The notes below the pieces were generated by a model, which searched no databases, was not told the DNA's origin, and was given only the letters and a program-made list of their open reading frames with translations. A DNA stretch of 64,000 nt from JAGQYP01 sp041392305 (GTDB lineage: Bacteria > Bacteroidota > Bacteroidia > Flavobacteriales_D > Crocinitomicaceae). How positions within the stretch are numbered: the first letter of the stretch is position 1; the number at the start of each line of letters is the position of its first letter. Location: positions 70,055-134,054 of the forward strand of contig JAWKMJ010000009.1 of NCBI GenBank assembly GCA_041392305.1. The letters run 5' to 3'. Of the stretch, positions 61,977 to 64,000 are shown piece by piece. A program made the position numbers and the translations under genes.

Positions 61977-62960
61977 ATGATGAAATCAATTATTGTAAAT
62001 GCATACGGAGGACCAGAAGTACTTAAAGTAGAAAACATTGAAATGCCTTCTCCTCAATCAAATGAAATATTAATCAAGATCGAAGCAACGTCTGTAACAA
62101 GAGCAAGTGTTATGATGCGATCAGGAACGCCTTACTTTGGTCGTCTGTTCACAGGAATCTCTAAACCAAAAGTGAAGACACCGGGTACTGATCTTTCGGG
62201 CGTTGTTGAAGCCGTTGGATCCAGCGTAACTAAATTCAAAGTGGGCGATAAAGTAATGGCCGCTACAGACCTTAAATGTGGTGCTTATGCAGAATACATT
62301 TGCATGGCTGAAAACGAAATGATCATACATCAACCGGACAACTTAACTGCGGAAGAAGCAACGGGGATCATTGACGGTGGTTGCACAGCTCTTGCCTTTT
62401 TTACAGATCAGGTAACGATCAATGCAGGAGATAAAGTCCTTATTAACGGTGCATCCGGAAGTATCGGAACAGCAGCTATTCAATTGGCAATGTCTTTCGG
62501 AGCGGAAGTGACAGCCATTTGTAGTGGGAAGAACAAAGATCTTGTGTTAGAAATTGGTGCGGATCACGTATTGGATTACACAAAGAATGAATTGGATACA
62601 AACACAACAAAGTTCGATGTCATCTTTGATACGGTAGGTAAGCTGTCTTTCTTCAAAGCGAAGAAGCATTTAACTTCAAAGGGTGTGTTCTTAACACCTG
62701 TATTGGAATTCCCCGCTTTAATGACGATGCTGTTTGTGAACCCATTCTCAAAGCAGAAGCTAAAGTTTGCTGCTACAGGTTTACGCAAGCAAGACGTAAG
62801 AATACGTGACTTAAAGAAGATCACAGAGCTATTGGCAAACAATAAGCTGCGCACTGTAATCGACAAGGTGTATTCATTGGATCAAATTCAGGATGCGCAT
62901 GCATATGTAGATGCAGGACACAAACGCGGAAACGTCATCATTAAAATGGAACACGCTTAA
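61977..62960 (+). CDS. Zinc-free MDR oxidoreductase (quinone-reductase/zeta-crystallin type)
   Basis: 327 residues. The GroES-like N-terminal domain has IKIEATSVTRASVMMRSGTP and GTDLSGVVEAVGSSVTKFKV; the nucleotide-binding half has INGASGSIGTAAIQLAMSFG, the NADPH-type loop of the QOR group. The zinc-binding cysteines of true alcohol dehydrogenases are missing, so it should be NAD(P)H-dependent quinone or enone reductase. It starts a pair with the DUF4386 gene (33 bases), downstream of the AraC-type regulator. Two adjacent ATGs can serve as start. Confidence 0.93.
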   Translation: MMKSIIVNAYGGPEVLKVENIEMPSPQSNEILIKIEATSVTRASVMMRSGTPYFGRLFTGISKPKVKTPGTDLSGVVEAVGSSVTKFKVGDKVMAATDLKCGAYAEYICMAENEMIIHQPDNLTAEEATGIIDGGCTALAFFTDQVTINAGDKVLINGASGSIGTAAIQLAMSFGAEVTAICSGKNKDLVLEIGADHVLDYTKNELDTNTTKFDVIFDTVGKLSFFKAKKHLTSKGVFLTPVLEFPALMTMLFVNPFSKQKLKFAATGLRKQDVRIRDLKKITELLANNKLRTVIDKVYSLDQIQDAHAYVDAGHKRGNVIIKMEHA

Positions 62961-62993
62961 TCAGTAAGAATTAAACAATTTAAAATATCTATC

Positions 62994-63680
62994 ATGAAAA
63001 AATTAGCTTTAACAGGGGGAATTGCTTACGTGATTATCTTTATTACAGGGATCTTCGCCAACTTTAATGTAATGGAAACAATGAGAGATCTTAACAGTAT
63101 TCTGAACACGTATAACAACCTCAAAGAAGGACAGGATCTGTTGCTAATGGGAATCATCTCCTTTGTTGTAATGTTGATCGCCGACTTCGTAGTGACACTT
63201 GTTTTATGCAAGCTGTTCCACGAAACAGATTCAAAACTAAACATGCGTTCGTCTACCTTCAGAATGATCAACGTGATTTTCTTTGGAATTGCCTTGTATT
63301 TCCTGTATGACGTTTATTCACTCCTACAGGTAAGTTCGGAGCCAGCCAATGAAATGAGAATGGCTTTAGCCGTGGACAATGCGTTAAATACCTTTGATAC
63401 TATTTGGCTGATCGGATTGATCTTCTTCGGAATTCATTTGGTGCTTCTAAGCAAAGTACTAGACAAAGCAAAAAACATTCACAGATCGATCTCTGCCTTG
63501 TTATTCATCGCCGGTGTAGGATACGTTGTGGATAGCTGCCTGCATTTGTTTTACTGGGATTACGCCTCTATCAGTCATATTTCCACGATCATCGTTGTGT
63601 TGCCAGGACTTATCGGAGAGCTTTCCCTCACCTTCAGGATCCTTTTAAAAGGTATTAGAAAACAACCTGCAGTTTGTTAG
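62994..63680 (+). CDS. DUF4386 membrane protein
   Basis: 228 residues with six membrane helices (GGIAYVIIFITGIFANF, LMGIISFVVMLIADFVVTLV, IWLIGLIFFGIHLVLLSK and others). The overall pattern and length match DUF4386, whose function is unknown. It is co-directional with, and 33 bases after, the oxidoreductase and ends before a strong terminator, so the AraC-TPR regulator, oxidoreductase and this gene appear to form one set. Confidence 0.88.
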   Translation: MKKLALTGGIAYVIIFITGIFANFNVMETMRDLNSILNTYNNLKEGQDLLLMGIISFVVMLIADFVVTLVLCKLFHETDSKLNMRSSTFRMINVIFFGIALYFLYDVYSLLQVSSEPANEMRMALAVDNALNTFDTIWLIGLIFFGIHLVLLSKVLDKAKNIHRSISALLFIAGVGYVVDSCLHLFYWDYASISHISTIIVVLPGLIGELSLTFRILLKGIRKQPAVC

Positions 63681-63706
63681 TATGTACTGGTTAAACATAG
63701 AGGAAA

Positions 63707-63733
63707 ACGGGTATCGGAAGGTATCCGTTTTTT
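63707..63733 (+). terminator. Rho-independent terminator of the oxidoreductase-DUF4386 operon
   Basis: ACGGGTATC-GGAA-GGTATCCGT with two G-U pairs makes a nine-pair stem, followed by a T run. Confidence 0.85.
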
Positions 63734-64000
63734 GTGTTAGAATTTGAGTTTACTTATAGACCATAGGTTGTGCGTAACGACTGCCAAAAACCAGTATGCA
63801 TTCAGCACCGTGAGAAAAGGCAGACATTTTAGCTTAAATATACTCATTTTTAGAAAGCTGAAACGATGCATATTGGATTTTCCGTCCCGACTTTTCGGGA
63901 AGGCTTTGTTATCATTTCGTCCTTTTTTCTCATGGGCATAGATCTTCCCACGTTCCATTCATTTTTTTTCAGTCGATAAAAAAAACGAATCAACTTAGCG
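63734..64000. other. End of window, no gene supported; one perfect hairpin
   Basis: The last ~270 bases have no reading frame I can support. TCCCGA-CTTT-TCGGGA at 63885-63900 forms a six-pair hairpin, without a T run, of the kind seen in dispersed repeats. The segment may be the start of a repeat or mobile remnant that continues past the window. Confidence 0.4.

Noticed and set aside
63737..63958. Overlapping 65-73-residue frames on both strands at the end of the window
   Set aside because: No recognisable domain, start context or promoter. May be part of a repeat; not called as genes.

Overview
The window looks like AT-rich chromosomal DNA of a Bacteroidota, most likely a Flavobacteriales relative. 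The evidence is a type IX secretion sorting domain (52462-54129), a TonB receptor with a carboxypeptidase-regulatory N-terminus, DUF4856/imelysin, DUF5686 and DUF4476 proteins, TPR-SpoIIE phosphatases, a LytS/LytR-type pair, and promoters with the Bacteroidota TAnnTTTG element without clear Shine-Dalgarno sites. The genus is not determined. There is one stable RNA gene, tmRNA at 24119-24518. I saw no rRNA, tRNA, CRISPR array, prophage or complete insertion sequence.

Layout. 1-12485 is mostly envelope and housekeeping: a 5'-cut propeller plus outer-membrane barrel protein, a small TauE/SafE protein, an M20 amidohydrolase, RecQ, TatC, a DUF5686 protein, LptB, a GAF-SpoIIE phosphatase and LpxD. 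12625-19619 holds an iron-uptake-type operon (DUF4856, imelysin, TonB receptor, a regulatory-domain protein) next to a small outer-membrane barrel. 19785-23976 holds an acyl-CoA carboxylase subunit, an ElaA-type acetyltransferase and an M13 peptidase. tmRNA follows, then a four-helix-bundle gene bracketed by CAAGAG/GCTCTT repeats. 25157-30052 is a run of poorly characterised secreted proteins, one with a stop at codon 2. 30098-31678 pairs a CarH/LitR-type B12 photoreceptor with a CruF-like carotenoid protein.

32221-35488 encodes a TPR-SpoIIE-LuxR fusion and a secreted partner. Two copies of a twin-hairpin repeat flank a small antitoxin-like gene beside alaS. 38772-41533 is an M23 peptidase/CapA pair. 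41690-47623 is a minus-strand redox and stress cluster (DODA-type dioxygenase, PepSY protein, TauE/SafE, START, DoxX, methyltransferase, cysteine-free Rrf2 regulator, flavodoxin-fold oxidoreductase, universal stress protein). 47714-52136 carries membrane/secreted unknowns and another TPR-SpoIIE phosphatase. 54322-57986 is a decaying LytS/LytR pair. 60072-63680 is a plus-strand module (TolB/FlgO-like-TPR-AraC regulator, zinc-free MDR oxidoreductase, DUF4386 membrane protein) that looks somewhat richer in G+C than its surroundings.

Two themes stand out. First, regulation by phosphatases and one-component regulators: three SpoIIE-type phosphatases, one with its own LuxR DNA-binding domain, a B12 light sensor and a TPR-AraC regulator. 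Second, a background of short tandem and palindromic repeats between genes (GTTCCAA arrays, GCTCTT array, twin-hairpin element, 16-bp duplication), some of which seem to have entered coding sequence.
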